This document shows positions 1 through 7,527 of a stretch of 9,664 nucleotides of DNA, one piece after another. Both the position numbers and the translations under genes were made by a program. The notes below the pieces were generated by a model, which saw nothing but the letters and a program-made list of their open reading frames with translations, was not told the DNA's origin and searched no databases. How positions within the stretch are numbered: position 1 is the stretch's first letter; each line of letters starts with the position of its first letter. This DNA is from JAISFI01 sp031552425 (GTDB lineage: Bacteria > Bacteroidota > Bacteroidia > Bacteroidales > Azobacteroidaceae). The stretch lies in the NCBI GenBank assembly GCA_031552425.1, contig JAVBMM010000165.1:1-9664 (forward strand), given 5' to 3'.

Positions 1-1
1 T

Positions 2-1042
2 AAAATAAGAAAAGAATTAAATATTCCGGATATACCGGGTTATAAAGCATTAAAGTGTGATTTTCATACGCATACGGTTTTTTCTGATGGACAGGTGTGG
101 CCTACGATAAGAGTTCTTGAGGCTTATGAAGAAGGTTTAGATGCAGTTGCCATCACTGATCATGTAGAAAGTCGGACTAACCATAAAAACGGAGATTTAC
201 AAGGAGATCATAATCGGTCTTATGATATTGCTAAAAAAAGAGAGAAAAGTTTAGATGTTTTGGTTATTAAGGGAGCTGAAATTTCTCGTTCTATGCCTCC
301 GGGACACTGGAATGCTTTATTCTTGGAAAATACTAATCTATTAGATGTTCCCAAGTACGAAGATGCTTTCAAGGAAACCGCCAAACAAAAGGCATTTACT
401 TTTTGGAATCATCCGGGTTGGTACAGGCATGCCCCTGATACCACTAAATGGCTGGACGTTCATACGAAATTGTATAATGAAGGGTACATGCACGGAATAG
501 AAATCGCTAATGGTGCTGTGGAGGGATATTATCCGGAAGCTCATCAATGGGCATTAGATAAAAATCTGACCTTCATGGGAAATACTGATATTCATGGGAC
601 AACGGCGATGACTTATGATTTTGCCAAAGGAGAACATAGAACGATGACGATTGTTTTTGCCAAAGAACGGACGTTAGAAGGGATACGTGAAGCCTTGGAT
701 AATAGAAGAACTGTGGTTTGGTATTCAAACCTGGTTATCGGAAGAGAAAATCTTTTGAAAGAACTATTGAATCAAACTATACAAGTTGTTAATGTGAAAC
801 GTAGTAAAAAAGAAGCATCGGTTACGATAAAAAACAATTCTGATTTTACTTTATATATCAAGAAATATAAACATGATCCTAACCTGAATTATTTCAGGGA
901 AATAAAATTAAGGCCGGGAGAAAGAAAAGATTTGAGTATCCGATTTGTGGAACCGGCTTCTGGAAAATTAAAGTTGGATTTTCGAGTGGAAAATTTTTAT
1001 GTATCTCCGTATAAAGGATTGGATTATTTTATTGAATTTTGA
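2..1042 (+). CDS. PHP-domain phosphodiesterase, Sb-PDE-like (5' truncated by window edge)
   Basis: Probable metal-dependent phosphoesterase of the PHP superfamily. The reading frame is open from the first full codon, and the DFHTHT metal-binding motif lies at residues 20-25 of the visible part (346 codons), so the GTG at 95 is an internal valine and the true start is upstream of the window. Other likely metal ligands are visible: ITDH (51-54), GAE (91-93), the H of PPGH (102), WNHPGW (135-140) and NTDIH (194-198). This set matches the PHP active site, which usually binds two or three metals. The last ~90 residues form a beta-rich tail after the catalytic domain. From memory the sequence resembles Bacteroidota proteins labelled Sb-PDE family phosphodiesterase, which usually carry a signal peptide; that part is not visible here. 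The natural substrate is unknown. The 3' end overlaps the convergent ApbE-like gene by 19 bp. Confidence 0.85.
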   Translation, partial: KIRKELNIPDIPGYKALKCDFHTHTVFSDGQVWPTIRVLEAYEEGLDAVAITDHVESRTNHKNGDLQGDHNRSYDIAKKREKSLDVLVIKGAEISRSMPPGHWNALFLENTNLLDVPKYEDAFKETAKQKAFTFWNHPGWYRHAPDTTKWLDVHTKLYNEGYMHGIEIANGAVEGYYPEAHQWALDKNLTFMGNTDIHGTTAMTYDFAKGEHRTMTIVFAKERTLEGIREALDNRRTVVWYSNLVIGRENLLKELLNQTIQVVNVKRSKKEASVTIKNNSDFTLYIKKYKHDPNLNYFREIKLRPGERKDLSIRFVEPASGKLKLDFRVENFYVSPYKGLDYFIEF

Positions 1043-1869
1043 ATAAATTCTGCATCCGGAAAATTTGCAAATATAGAGGATATAATATCCGGTGAAGAAT
1101 GATCTGCCTGAGCAATAAAAAGCGCAGTAGAAAGAACTTCTCCGGTTGTTCCTGTTTTAGTTTTTACGGAAACTGGATTTCCCGCTTCGACATATTTTCC
1201 GGATAAAGGAGAGTATATGTGCATTTTCTCAATAGAATTTCCAGAGGTGGAAAGGCATTCATCGAAAAGCAGAATATCTTCCGGAGAATTATTTGTTGCA
1301 GATTTAGCTAAGCTTATTTTCCATCCATTTCCTACCGGATGATCTCCGATGGCAAGTACGGAACTGTTCCCAAAACTTAAGAGTGAATCTTTACATCCGT
1401 ATTTTTCTATTATTTTTTTACAATTGTCTAAAGCATATCCTTTGGCATATCCCCCTAAATCTAATTGTACTCCGGGATGTGATAAGGTAATAGTATTTCC
1501 GGATATTTCTATTGCATCGGCATCACCGAATGGAGAATTTTTATGTACACTGATATCAAAGTATTCGAAAGTTTTGGTTCGATAATCTAAGCAAGAACAA
1601 ATTATACCGGAAAGTTCGTCACTAATAATAACTTTTTCTTTTGCTGCTGTCTTGTTTACAATAGACAACTCACTTTCCGGGTCAAAACGATTCAATATTT
1701 TTTCTAATCGGGACAGTTCTTGTATAATTTCTTCCCTTAATTGTTTGCATGATTCTTCCGATAAATGGCAAAATACCAAATCTATCCGGGTATGCATAGC
1801 CTCAAACCAAGTATAAAACAAACTTTTACCCGGAGAAATTTCTTTGTATATGGAAGGAATCTCAAGCAT
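1024..1869 (-). CDS. apbE: Divergent ApbE-like FAD:protein FMN transferase
   Basis: ApbE proteins move FMN from FAD onto a threonine of target flavoproteins and need Mg2+. Family landmarks in this 281-residue protein are FDPESELSIVN (62-72), DLGGYAKGYALD (137-148), STSGNS (207-212), HIYSPLSG (217-224; usual form H-I-x-D-P-x-T-G) and GEVLSTALF (243-251). Several positions are unusual. The metal-binding ADALSTA motif reads GEVLSTA, with Glu244 in place of Asp. The early MGT motif reads MHT (25-27), and the GGN-type loop reads FGNSS (166-170). No signal peptide or lipobox is visible, whereas many ApbE proteins are exported lipoproteins, and the protein is shorter than the usual ~330 residues. 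The start at 1869 lies 13 nt after the DUF3127 stop, with GAGG very close upstream, so it looks like the last gene of the operon. The fold assignment is firm; catalytic activity and substrate are uncertain. Confidence 0.8.
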   Translation of the reverse strand: MLEIPSIYKEISPGKSLFYTWFEAMHTRIDLVFCHLSEESCKQLREEIIQELSRLEKILNRFDPESELSIVNKTAAKEKVIISDELSGIICSCLDYRTKTFEYFDISVHKNSPFGDADAIEISGNTITLSHPGVQLDLGGYAKGYALDNCKKIIEKYGCKDSLLSFGNSSVLAIGDHPVGNGWKISLAKSATNNSPEDILLFDECLSTSGNSIEKMHIYSPLSGKYVEAGNPVSVKTKTGTTGEVLSTALFIAQADHSSPDIISSIFANFPDAEFIQNSIK

Positions 1870-1882
1870 TCCTCAGTTTAAA

Positions 1883-2245
1883 TCAAAAAGGCAAATCGTC
1901 TTTTTCGTTTACAGGTAAAGGAGGCGGCGGAGGTGAAACAAAATCAGCATTTCCGGGAACCTCTTGTGACGTTGCCATATTTCCTGAATTTTCCACTTTC
2001 CATGCTTTGATATCGGTGTACCAACGGCCGTTAAATTCCCTGCTTTCCACATCAAAATCAATGGTAAGATATGCTCCGAGCTCTAATGAAACATTATTGA
2101 GTTTATCTCCCCAAACGGAAATACAAACCTTTTTTGGATATTGTCCGTCGGTTTCTACAATGATTTCTTGCTTTTTCCATTCTCCATTTTTCCCCATTCC
2201 CGTTTGAGCAGGAAGTACTTGAATCAGTCTCGCTGAAAGTTGCAT
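1883..2245 (-). CDS. DUF3127 protein, OB-fold-like, with SSB-like C-terminal tip
   Basis: Small protein of 120 residues. Residues 1-85 match the DUF3127 pattern of Bacteroidota: an N-terminal strand ending IQVLPAQTG, then WKKQEIIVET (23-32), YPKKVCISVWGD (36-47) and ESREFNGRWYTDIKAW (67-82). The strand-rich, aromatic and basic composition fits an OB-fold. After a flexible linker comes a proline run (residues 105-109, then LP), and the protein ends in DDLPF. That acidic-hydrophobic tip closely resembles the DDDIPF tail by which bacterial SSB recruits repair proteins. The gene lies 13 nt downstream of the AddA-like helicase-nuclease and 13 nt upstream of the ApbE-like gene. A role in binding single-stranded DNA or recruiting partners at DNA ends is inferred, not shown. 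There is no Shine-Dalgarno, only A-rich sequence before the ATG. Confidence 0.85.
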   Translation of the reverse strand: MQLSARLIQVLPAQTGMGKNGEWKKQEIIVETDGQYPKKVCISVWGDKLNNVSLELGAYLTIDFDVESREFNGRWYTDIKAWKVENSGNMATSQEVPGNADFVSPPPPPLPVNEKDDLPF

Positions 2246-2258
2246 GTTTTTTCTTTTA

Positions 2259-5200
2259 TTAATTTAAGGGTACAAATATATATGTTTTTTTCTTGACATA
2301 CCAAAGATAGGCTTGTATATCGGGATATCCCATTTGTTGCATTAACAAGATATATTCTTTCATTTGTTTTTGATGGGATTGATGAGGTTCTCCGAATTTA
2401 TAATCTATAATAATTGTTTTTGAAGAATTTGTCAATACCCTGTCTGGCCTTTTACTGGTAATAGTATCGTTTTCTTCAATTAAAATGGAACATTCATTGC
2501 GAATTTGATATTTATCAGAAAACCAATCTTCTACCTTTGATTCTGTAATGGCATCTCGAATTTCTTTTTCATATATGGTTTTTTCTTCTTGGTGTATAAT
2601 TCCTTCAATAGCTAATCTGTCCACTGCCGCCGGAATGTCTTCTTGGGTGTAAATACCGGAAAATAGTGCGTGCATGATATTTCCTTCCATAATATATTCA
2701 TTACGCGAAGTTGCTTGTTCGTCATTCTCGGTAAATTCTTTGGATTTTCCTGATTGTTTGAAAATAGATTTTTCGGGATTGAAAGCGTTTGATACAAAGG
2801 ATATTTCAAAACTGTCAGGTGTGTTTTTTAGTAAATTATCCGAAGTTTTTTTATCATTGACTTGTGCTTTTGAGAGTATTCCTGTTTCAAAATGTAATGT
2901 GTCTTCATTATAAGTTCCATCCAAATCAACAACAGTATATTGTAATAAATCAGAAGCTGTTTTTATATCTTCCAGTCCGGCGAGCTTCTTTTTTTGTTTG
3001 GCAATAATCATCAAATTGCGTTCCGGTCTTGTAAATCCTACATATAGTAAATTAAGATTGTCCATCCAAGACAAGCCTGTTTCTTCTTTATATTCCGATA
3101 AGAAAACCGTTTCATACATTTTTTTTGAATACTTTACCGGAAGTAATTCCAATTCATATAAGTTTTCTTTAGGTCCACACCAAATTACTGGATTTTTTTC
3201 CGGATAAAGGTCCCAATCACAAAATGGTATCAATACAGTATGGAATTGTAATCCTTTAGATTTATGTATAGTCATTGCACGGATACCTTCTACTCCGGTT
3301 TCAGCAGGAACAGAATGGTTTTGCAATTCATCATCCCAAAATTTTATAAAAGCATGAATGTCGGAAGAATAGTTTTTTAAGTAATTGTTTACCGCATCAT
3401 AAAAAGCAAACATATAGTTACTTTGTTTCTCGATTTGTTTTAAATCTAGTGAACGATACAAGTGATCGATTAATTCGAATAAAGGCATTCGAGATAACTG
3501 TTCACGGTCATTTTCTATTTCCGGAATACTTTTTTCTTTTTGTATGATTTCTCTTAAATTATTCGGAGATTTGTTGACATATTTATTGATGAAAATTCGT
3601 AATTGCGCTTTATGAACAGCATTTTCAGGTTCTATTAGTGTCTTCAGTGCCTCTATAATGATACGGATGGCGGGTGAAGAATTTAGACGAAAGGCTTCTC
3701 CTGAAACAATATTTAAATAATTTCTTTCTGATAGTTCATGATGTTTTTCTCTTTGTTCAGCTAAATAGCTTGCTATAAGCGCGATGTGTTTGTTAGTACG
3801 GGTAAGGATACATATTTCATCAGGAGAAACATTTAAATGATAGAGTTCTTGGAGTTGATTGAGAAGCTTTTCCAGAACAAGTTCCGTATATGAATTTTCT
3901 TCTGTCTTGGCCGGTATAAAATCAATAGAGACGTATCCTTCTTCCTTTTTTTTTGTGGATTGTTGTATTAAGTCTTGGGATTGATAAGCTGTAGGAAAAG
4001 GGGAACTTGATACATCATTAAAAATATCATTAAATTTTTCGTTTAATAATGTAGATGCCTGGGAGAAAAAGCAGTTGTTGAAATCAACAATTTTGTATTC
4101 GCTTCTGAAATTAAATGAAAGATTCTGGATTTCTACAGGTAATTCTTTTTCTATGCTATTCAAAATACTCCAGTCTCCATTTCTCCAGCGGTATATGGAT
4201 TGTTTTACGTCTCCAACAAGCATGCTGAAATCGTTATATGCCAAAATATTCGATAGTAAAGATTTGAAATTCTTCCATTGGATACGGGAAGTATCCTGAA
4301 ACTCGTCTATCATGACATGTTTTATTTCAGCTCCAATCTTTTCAAAAACAAATGAAGAATCGGAATCATCAATCATTTGGTTAAGAAACTGCGCTGTGTC
4401 GGCTAACATAAACCGGTTGTTTTCTTCATTTAGGCGACTTATTTCTTTTGTAATATCCCAGATTAAGCCTAATTGATAAATGTTATCGGTAATCATCCGG
4501 GATGTATTATATGTAATCAATGTTTCAATACATTGTTTGAGTAAAGGTATCAGGTTTGTTTGTGCCAAAAGAATAATTTCTTGAGAACGAGGATTTTTTC
4601 CCGAAGGCCACTTCTCTGCATTAATCAAACAGTCTTGAATAGTTTTAGCATGTGGATTTGCTCCGGAAAAATCTCCTTCGGAAAGTTTTTTGATAAAATT
4701 GATAACAGTCCCGTTGCGATTAAAATCTGAAAAAGTTAATCCGGTACTTTCCAAAATAGAACAGATTTCCGAATATGTTTTTTTCAAAAAAGCATTTGAT
4801 TCTTCACGGATTTCGGCATGTTGTTTCCATAACTGTTCGAAAATCTTGGGATTCTCATTCAATTGCTTTTTTAAGATATCTTCGTGTTCTTGAAAATATT
4901 CATTGAAAATGCATTGGCTGAAATCCAAAATATCTTGTTGGATATGCCAATTATTTCCTTCTTCCAGTTTTTCTTCAATGTAGGTAGTTAACCAATCCAA
5001 TAATTGTGGATTTTCGTTGGAGTTTTCGATCATAGCAGAGACGGCATCGGAAAGAACTTTGAAACTGTTTGTTTCCAAATTGAATTTGGAACCTTTACCC
5101 ATTTCCCTTGCCAGATTTCTCAATACTTTTTGGAAAAATGCATCAATGGTGGTAATATGTAAATAGCTATAATCGTGGAGGATCTCTTTTAAAACAGCCA

Positions 5201-5492
5201 AGGCTTTGGCTTGTATGGCTGCATCACTCATCGGTTTTCCTATTTCTTTTAGAGATTCTTTAACCGATTGTAAAAAGTTCTCGGAGTCTTTACACTTAAA
5301 AGCTAATCCGTATAATTCCGCCAATATTCGTTCTTTCATTTCTCCGGTAGCATCTTTGGTGAAAGTGACGGCCAAAATCCGGCGATGATAATTGTTAACA
5401 GGTTGACATAAGAGTTCCTTGATGTATTCTAACGCCAAAGTATAAGTTTTTCCGGAACCGGCAGATGCTTTGTATACTTTTAATCCTGTCAT
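2259..5492 (-). CDS. addA: AddA/RecB-like UvrD-family helicase with PD-(D/E)XK nuclease domain
   Basis: Superfamily 1A helicase-nuclease of 1077 residues, within the AddA/RecB size range. Helicase motifs in order: Walker A ASAGSGKT (9-16), motif Ia AVTFTKDA (41-48), TIDAFF (115-120), Walker B DEFQD (396-400), motif III GDVKQSIYRWRNGD (427-440), motif IV FNFRS (460-464), motif V TIHKSKGLQF (741-750) and motif VI LLYVGFTRPERNL (815-827). The C-terminal ~140 residues form a RecB-family nuclease: His941 in GNIMH, RPDRV with Asp1017, IIDYK with Asp1030 and Lys1032, and a Q-x3-Y element at 1043-1047. All expected catalytic residues are present, so it should be an active DNA-end-processing enzyme for double-strand-break repair, acting in the cytoplasm. 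AddA normally works with AddB, which is not in this window. The start codon lies 2 nt after the stop of the beta-barrel gene and has no own Shine-Dalgarno, so translation is probably coupled. Confidence 0.93.
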   Translation of the reverse strand: MTGLKVYKASAGSGKTYTLALEYIKELLCQPVNNYHRRILAVTFTKDATGEMKERILAELYGLAFKCKDSENFLQSVKESLKEIGKPMSDAAIQAKALAVLKEILHDYSYLHITTIDAFFQKVLRNLAREMGKGSKFNLETNSFKVLSDAVSAMIENSNENPQLLDWLTTYIEEKLEEGNNWHIQQDILDFSQCIFNEYFQEHEDILKKQLNENPKIFEQLWKQHAEIREESNAFLKKTYSEICSILESTGLTFSDFNRNGTVINFIKKLSEGDFSGANPHAKTIQDCLINAEKWPSGKNPRSQEIILLAQTNLIPLLKQCIETLITYNTSRMITDNIYQLGLIWDITKEISRLNEENNRFMLADTAQFLNQMIDDSDSSFVFEKIGAEIKHVMIDEFQDTSRIQWKNFKSLLSNILAYNDFSMLVGDVKQSIYRWRNGDWSILNSIEKELPVEIQNLSFNFRSEYKIVDFNNCFFSQASTLLNEKFNDIFNDVSSSPFPTAYQSQDLIQQSTKKKEEGYVSIDFIPAKTEENSYTELVLEKLLNQLQELYHLNVSPDEICILTRTNKHIALIASYLAEQREKHHELSERNYLNIVSGEAFRLNSSPAIRIIIEALKTLIEPENAVHKAQLRIFINKYVNKSPNNLREIIQKEKSIPEIENDREQLSRMPLFELIDHLYRSLDLKQIEKQSNYMFAFYDAVNNYLKNYSSDIHAFIKFWDDELQNHSVPAETGVEGIRAMTIHKSKGLQFHTVLIPFCDWDLYPEKNPVIWCGPKENLYELELLPVKYSKKMYETVFLSEYKEETGLSWMDNLNLLYVGFTRPERNLMIIAKQKKKLAGLEDIKTASDLLQYTVVDLDGTYNEDTLHFETGILSKAQVNDKKTSDNLLKNTPDSFEISFVSNAFNPEKSIFKQSGKSKEFTENDEQATSRNEYIMEGNIMHALFSGIYTQEDIPAAVDRLAIEGIIHQEEKTIYEKEIRDAITESKVEDWFSDKYQIRNECSILIEENDTITSKRPDRVLTNSSKTIIIDYKFGEPHQSHQKQMKEYILLMQQMGYPDIQAYLWYVKKKTYIFVPLN

Positions 5493-5494
5493 TG

Positions 5495-6160
5495 TTAAAA
5501 TCCGAAGGTATACCCTACAGAGAAGAAAACTTGATTTCCATAGGGAGAATAATCTTCTTGTAAAACATCATAATAAACCATCATACTGATTCCCCCGTTT
5601 CGTCCGGCGGGTAAGATGATACCTCCTCCAACTAATACACAAGCAACAGTTTTTTTGTCAGGTTGATAACTTCCCCAGAAACCATATAACTCAGGTTGGA
5701 CTTGAAAACGTAAAAAACTAACAGGATTGAGTTGAGCATATATGTTTCCGCCTAAGTAGTTTTGTGTCCAATCTTCGTATCCGTAATAATTATCTTCTTT
5801 ATAATATGTATAACCGATTCCGACACCGGCTGTGAAATATTTACTGAACCGATAACCAACTTGTGGAGAGATATTTAAGGATGTGTAATCTCCAAAATAT
5901 AATCCGAAAGTACCTCCGAATACTAAATTTTCTTTCTTGAATCCGGATGATGATTTTTCTGTAACTTTCTGTTGCTGGGATGTCGTTTGGGGGTAATATA
6001 CCTCTCCTCCTGTAGAACGATTGGCGTTTCGAATCGTATCATATCTGAAAGAGGAATTAGGTGTTACCTTTGAAGCAGGTATTGTATCATATCGAAAACC
6101 TTGTCCCAAAACAGAAACAGAAAATAATAATACTGTAACAAGCAAGCAAATGTTTTTCAT
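5495..6160 (-). CDS. Small outer-membrane beta-barrel protein
   Basis: The preferred start is the ATG at 6160, giving 221 residues, because it places a clean signal peptide at the N-terminus: MKN, a hydrophobic core to about residue 18, and likely cleavage near LG/Q (19/20). The frame also extends to a TTG at 6187, but that would put nine extra residues before the signal and overlap the candidate promoter. The mature N-terminus is polar and holds two copies of FRYDTI (22-27 and 38-43), then a Ser/Gln/Lys-rich linker to about residue 75. The rest alternates hydrophobic and aromatic residues in strand-sized pieces with glycine-rich turns and ends in GYTFGF, a terminal Phe typical of BAM-assembled barrels; about eight strands are plausible. 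It is the first gene of the operon, 2 nt before addA. Specific function is unknown; porin or structural roles are guesses. Confidence 0.85.
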   Translation of the reverse strand: MKNICLLVTVLLFSVSVLGQGFRYDTIPASKVTPNSSFRYDTIRNANRSTGGEVYYPQTTSQQQKVTEKSSSGFKKENLVFGGTFGLYFGDYTSLNISPQVGYRFSKYFTAGVGIGYTYYKEDNYYGYEDWTQNYLGGNIYAQLNPVSFLRFQVQPELYGFWGSYQPDKKTVACVLVGGGIILPAGRNGGISMMVYYDVLQEDYSPYGNQVFFSVGYTFGF

Positions 6161-6184
6161 AATTTGTTTTATTTGATAATTTTG

Positions 6185-6192
6185 CAAATATA
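6185..6192 (-). promoter_or_regulatory. Candidate Bacteroidota -7 promoter box for the minus-strand operon
   Basis: Read on the minus strand this is TATATTTG, an exact match to the Bacteroidota housekeeping -7 consensus TAnnTTTG. It lies 24 nt upstream of the ATG at 6160, which would give a short 5' leader. No good TTTG -33 box is seen 19-21 nt further upstream; the nearest sequence reads ctaaact. Its position just before the first gene of the operon supports the call, but the missing -33 element weakens it. Confidence 0.5.
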
Positions 6193-6216
6193 ACGAAAAA
6201 AAGATAATAAAGTTTA

Positions 6217-6290
6217 GTTAGGTCAGTTTCACAGTTCGCAGCACAGCCTCACAGGGAGTGAAACAATCCTGACAGTTTAAAGAGTCTAAC
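6217..6290. repeat. Nested imperfect inverted repeat in the divergent intergenic region
   Basis: Three pairs of complementary arms are nested here: GTTAG (6217-6221) with CTAAC (6286-6290), GTCAG (6222-6226) with CTGAC (6269-6273), and GTTTCAC (6226-6232) with GTGAAAC (6258-6264). The 25 nt between the inner arms are richer in G+C than the surrounding sequence and contain ACAG three times, counting the copy that overlaps the left arm. The 3' side has bulges of about 4 and 12 nt. It could fold as RNA in the leader of the plus-strand methyltransferase or act as a regulator site between the two divergent genes. No known riboswitch or ncRNA family was recognised, and there is no U-tract that would make it a terminator. 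Confidence 0.45.
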
Positions 6291-6322
6291 CGATAGCAAA
6301 ACGACCATTACAAGTATATATA

Positions 6323-7525
6323 ATGATAAATCCAGCAGAAAAGAAATTTATTGCCGAACATTTACAGGATGATATAAGAAAGTTAGCATTAAAGCTAAAG
6401 TCTTCTTCTCCTTCTGATATAGATGTTCCGTTAGTTCTCCGACAAATCTCCGGCAGGCAATCTGTAAAAGAAAAACTTCCCCAATGGTATGTTAATGAGA
6501 ATATTCTTTATCCAGAACACCTTCCTTTGGAACAGTGTTCTTCGGAATTGACTGCTGCCTATAAAGTAGATTTATGTAAGGGGAACATGTTGGCGGACTT
6601 GACCGGAGGATTTGGGGTGGATTGTTCTTTCTTGTCCCGAAATTTTCAACAGGTTTTTTATGTGGAAAGACAAGAAAACTTATGTGAATTAGCAAAAAAT
6701 AATTTTTCAGTGTTATCATTGCCTCAAATACAGGTAGTTCATTCAGATGCATTAACATTTTTACAGAAAATGCCTTTAGTCGATTGTATCTATTTGGATC
6801 CGGCAAGAAGGAATCATCAAGGAAATAAAATGGTATATTTATCTGATTGTGAGCCGGATATTGTAATGTTGAAAAATAGTTTATTGGAAAAGACAAGTGT
6901 GGTGATAATAAAATTATCTCCTATGTTGGATATTACTTCGGCTTTGCAATCATTACCTGAAACTTATACAATCCATGTAGTTGCTGTTGAAAATGAATGT
7001 AAGGAACTTCTTTTCCTGTTGAAAAAGGATATTGAAGAAAATACAGAACCCCGGATTTATACAGTAAATATTCGTCGTAACCATAAAAATCAATATTTTA
7101 GCTTTACATCTCCGGAAGAACGTTCCATATCTCTTTTGTATGATAAGTTTCCGGAAAAGTATTTATATGAACCGAATGCTTCTATACTTAAATCGGGAGG
7201 GGTACGGACTTTGACGAAATATTATCCTGTGAATAAGCTTCATCCGGATAGTCATTTATATACATCAGGGGAATTGGTGATGGATTTCCCCGGACGTGTT
7301 TTTCAAATCGAAAGAGTTTTGTCGTTTAATAAAAAGGAATTGAAAGAGTCTTTCAAAAATTTGGCACAAGCGCATATAACCGTACGAAATTTTCCTGTTT
7401 CTGTAGAAGAGCTGAGGAAGAAAACAAAATTGAAACCGGGAGGAAATCAATATTTATTCGCAACAACATTATACAATGGAAAACATGTATTGATAGAGTG
7501 CGTGAAAGTGCAGGAAGAAGATTAA
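6323..7525 (+). CDS. Class I SAM-dependent methyltransferase with THUMP-like C-terminal domain
   Basis: Protein of 400 residues. The N-terminal ~85 residues are helical and lead into a Rossmann methyltransferase domain. Motif I is DLTGGFGVD (92-100, SAM binding), an acidic residue after strand 2 is in YVERQ (113-117), and the motif IV position reads LDPARR (158-163) instead of NPPY. KLSPMLD (197-203) and YEPNASILKSGG (282-293) follow. Residues from about 330 to 395, including RNFPVSVEELRKK and KPGGNQYLFATTL, fit the THUMP-like domain found at the C-terminus of this family in Bacteroidota. THUMP domains bind RNA, so an RNA substrate is plausible, but the target base is not known; the absent NPPY argues against a simple N6-adenine enzyme. 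No Shine-Dalgarno precedes the ATG and no clear promoter is seen for it. It is a single-gene unit ending 2 nt before the terminator stem. Confidence 0.88.
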   Translation: MINPAEKKFIAEHLQDDIRKLALKLKSSSPSDIDVPLVLRQISGRQSVKEKLPQWYVNENILYPEHLPLEQCSSELTAAYKVDLCKGNMLADLTGGFGVDCSFLSRNFQQVFYVERQENLCELAKNNFSVLSLPQIQVVHSDALTFLQKMPLVDCIYLDPARRNHQGNKMVYLSDCEPDIVMLKNSLLEKTSVVIIKLSPMLDITSALQSLPETYTIHVVAVENECKELLFLLKKDIEENTEPRIYTVNIRRNHKNQYFSFTSPEERSISLLYDKFPEKYLYEPNASILKSGGVRTLTKYYPVNKLHPDSHLYTSGELVMDFPGRVFQIERVLSFNKKELKESFKNLAQAHITVRNFPVSVEELRKKTKLKPGGNQYLFATTLYNGKHVLIECVKVQEED

Positions 7526-7527
7526 AA

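Noticed and set aside
95..97. GTG as start of the PHP-domain protein
   Set aside because: The essential DFHTHT motif lies upstream in the same open frame, so this codon is an internal valine and the gene begins before the window.
341..547. Antisense frame inside the PHP gene
   Set aside because: Short, without recognisable motif or start signal, and opposite conserved metal-binding residues of a real gene.
6158..6187. TTG at 6187 as start of the beta-barrel gene
   Set aside because: It would add nine residues before a clean signal peptide and overlap the candidate -7 box; the ATG at 6160 fits better.
6492..6896. 134-codon antisense frame inside the methyltransferase gene
   Set aside because: It lies fully opposite a well-supported coding gene, shows no recognisable domain, and its composition looks like a reverse-strand shadow.
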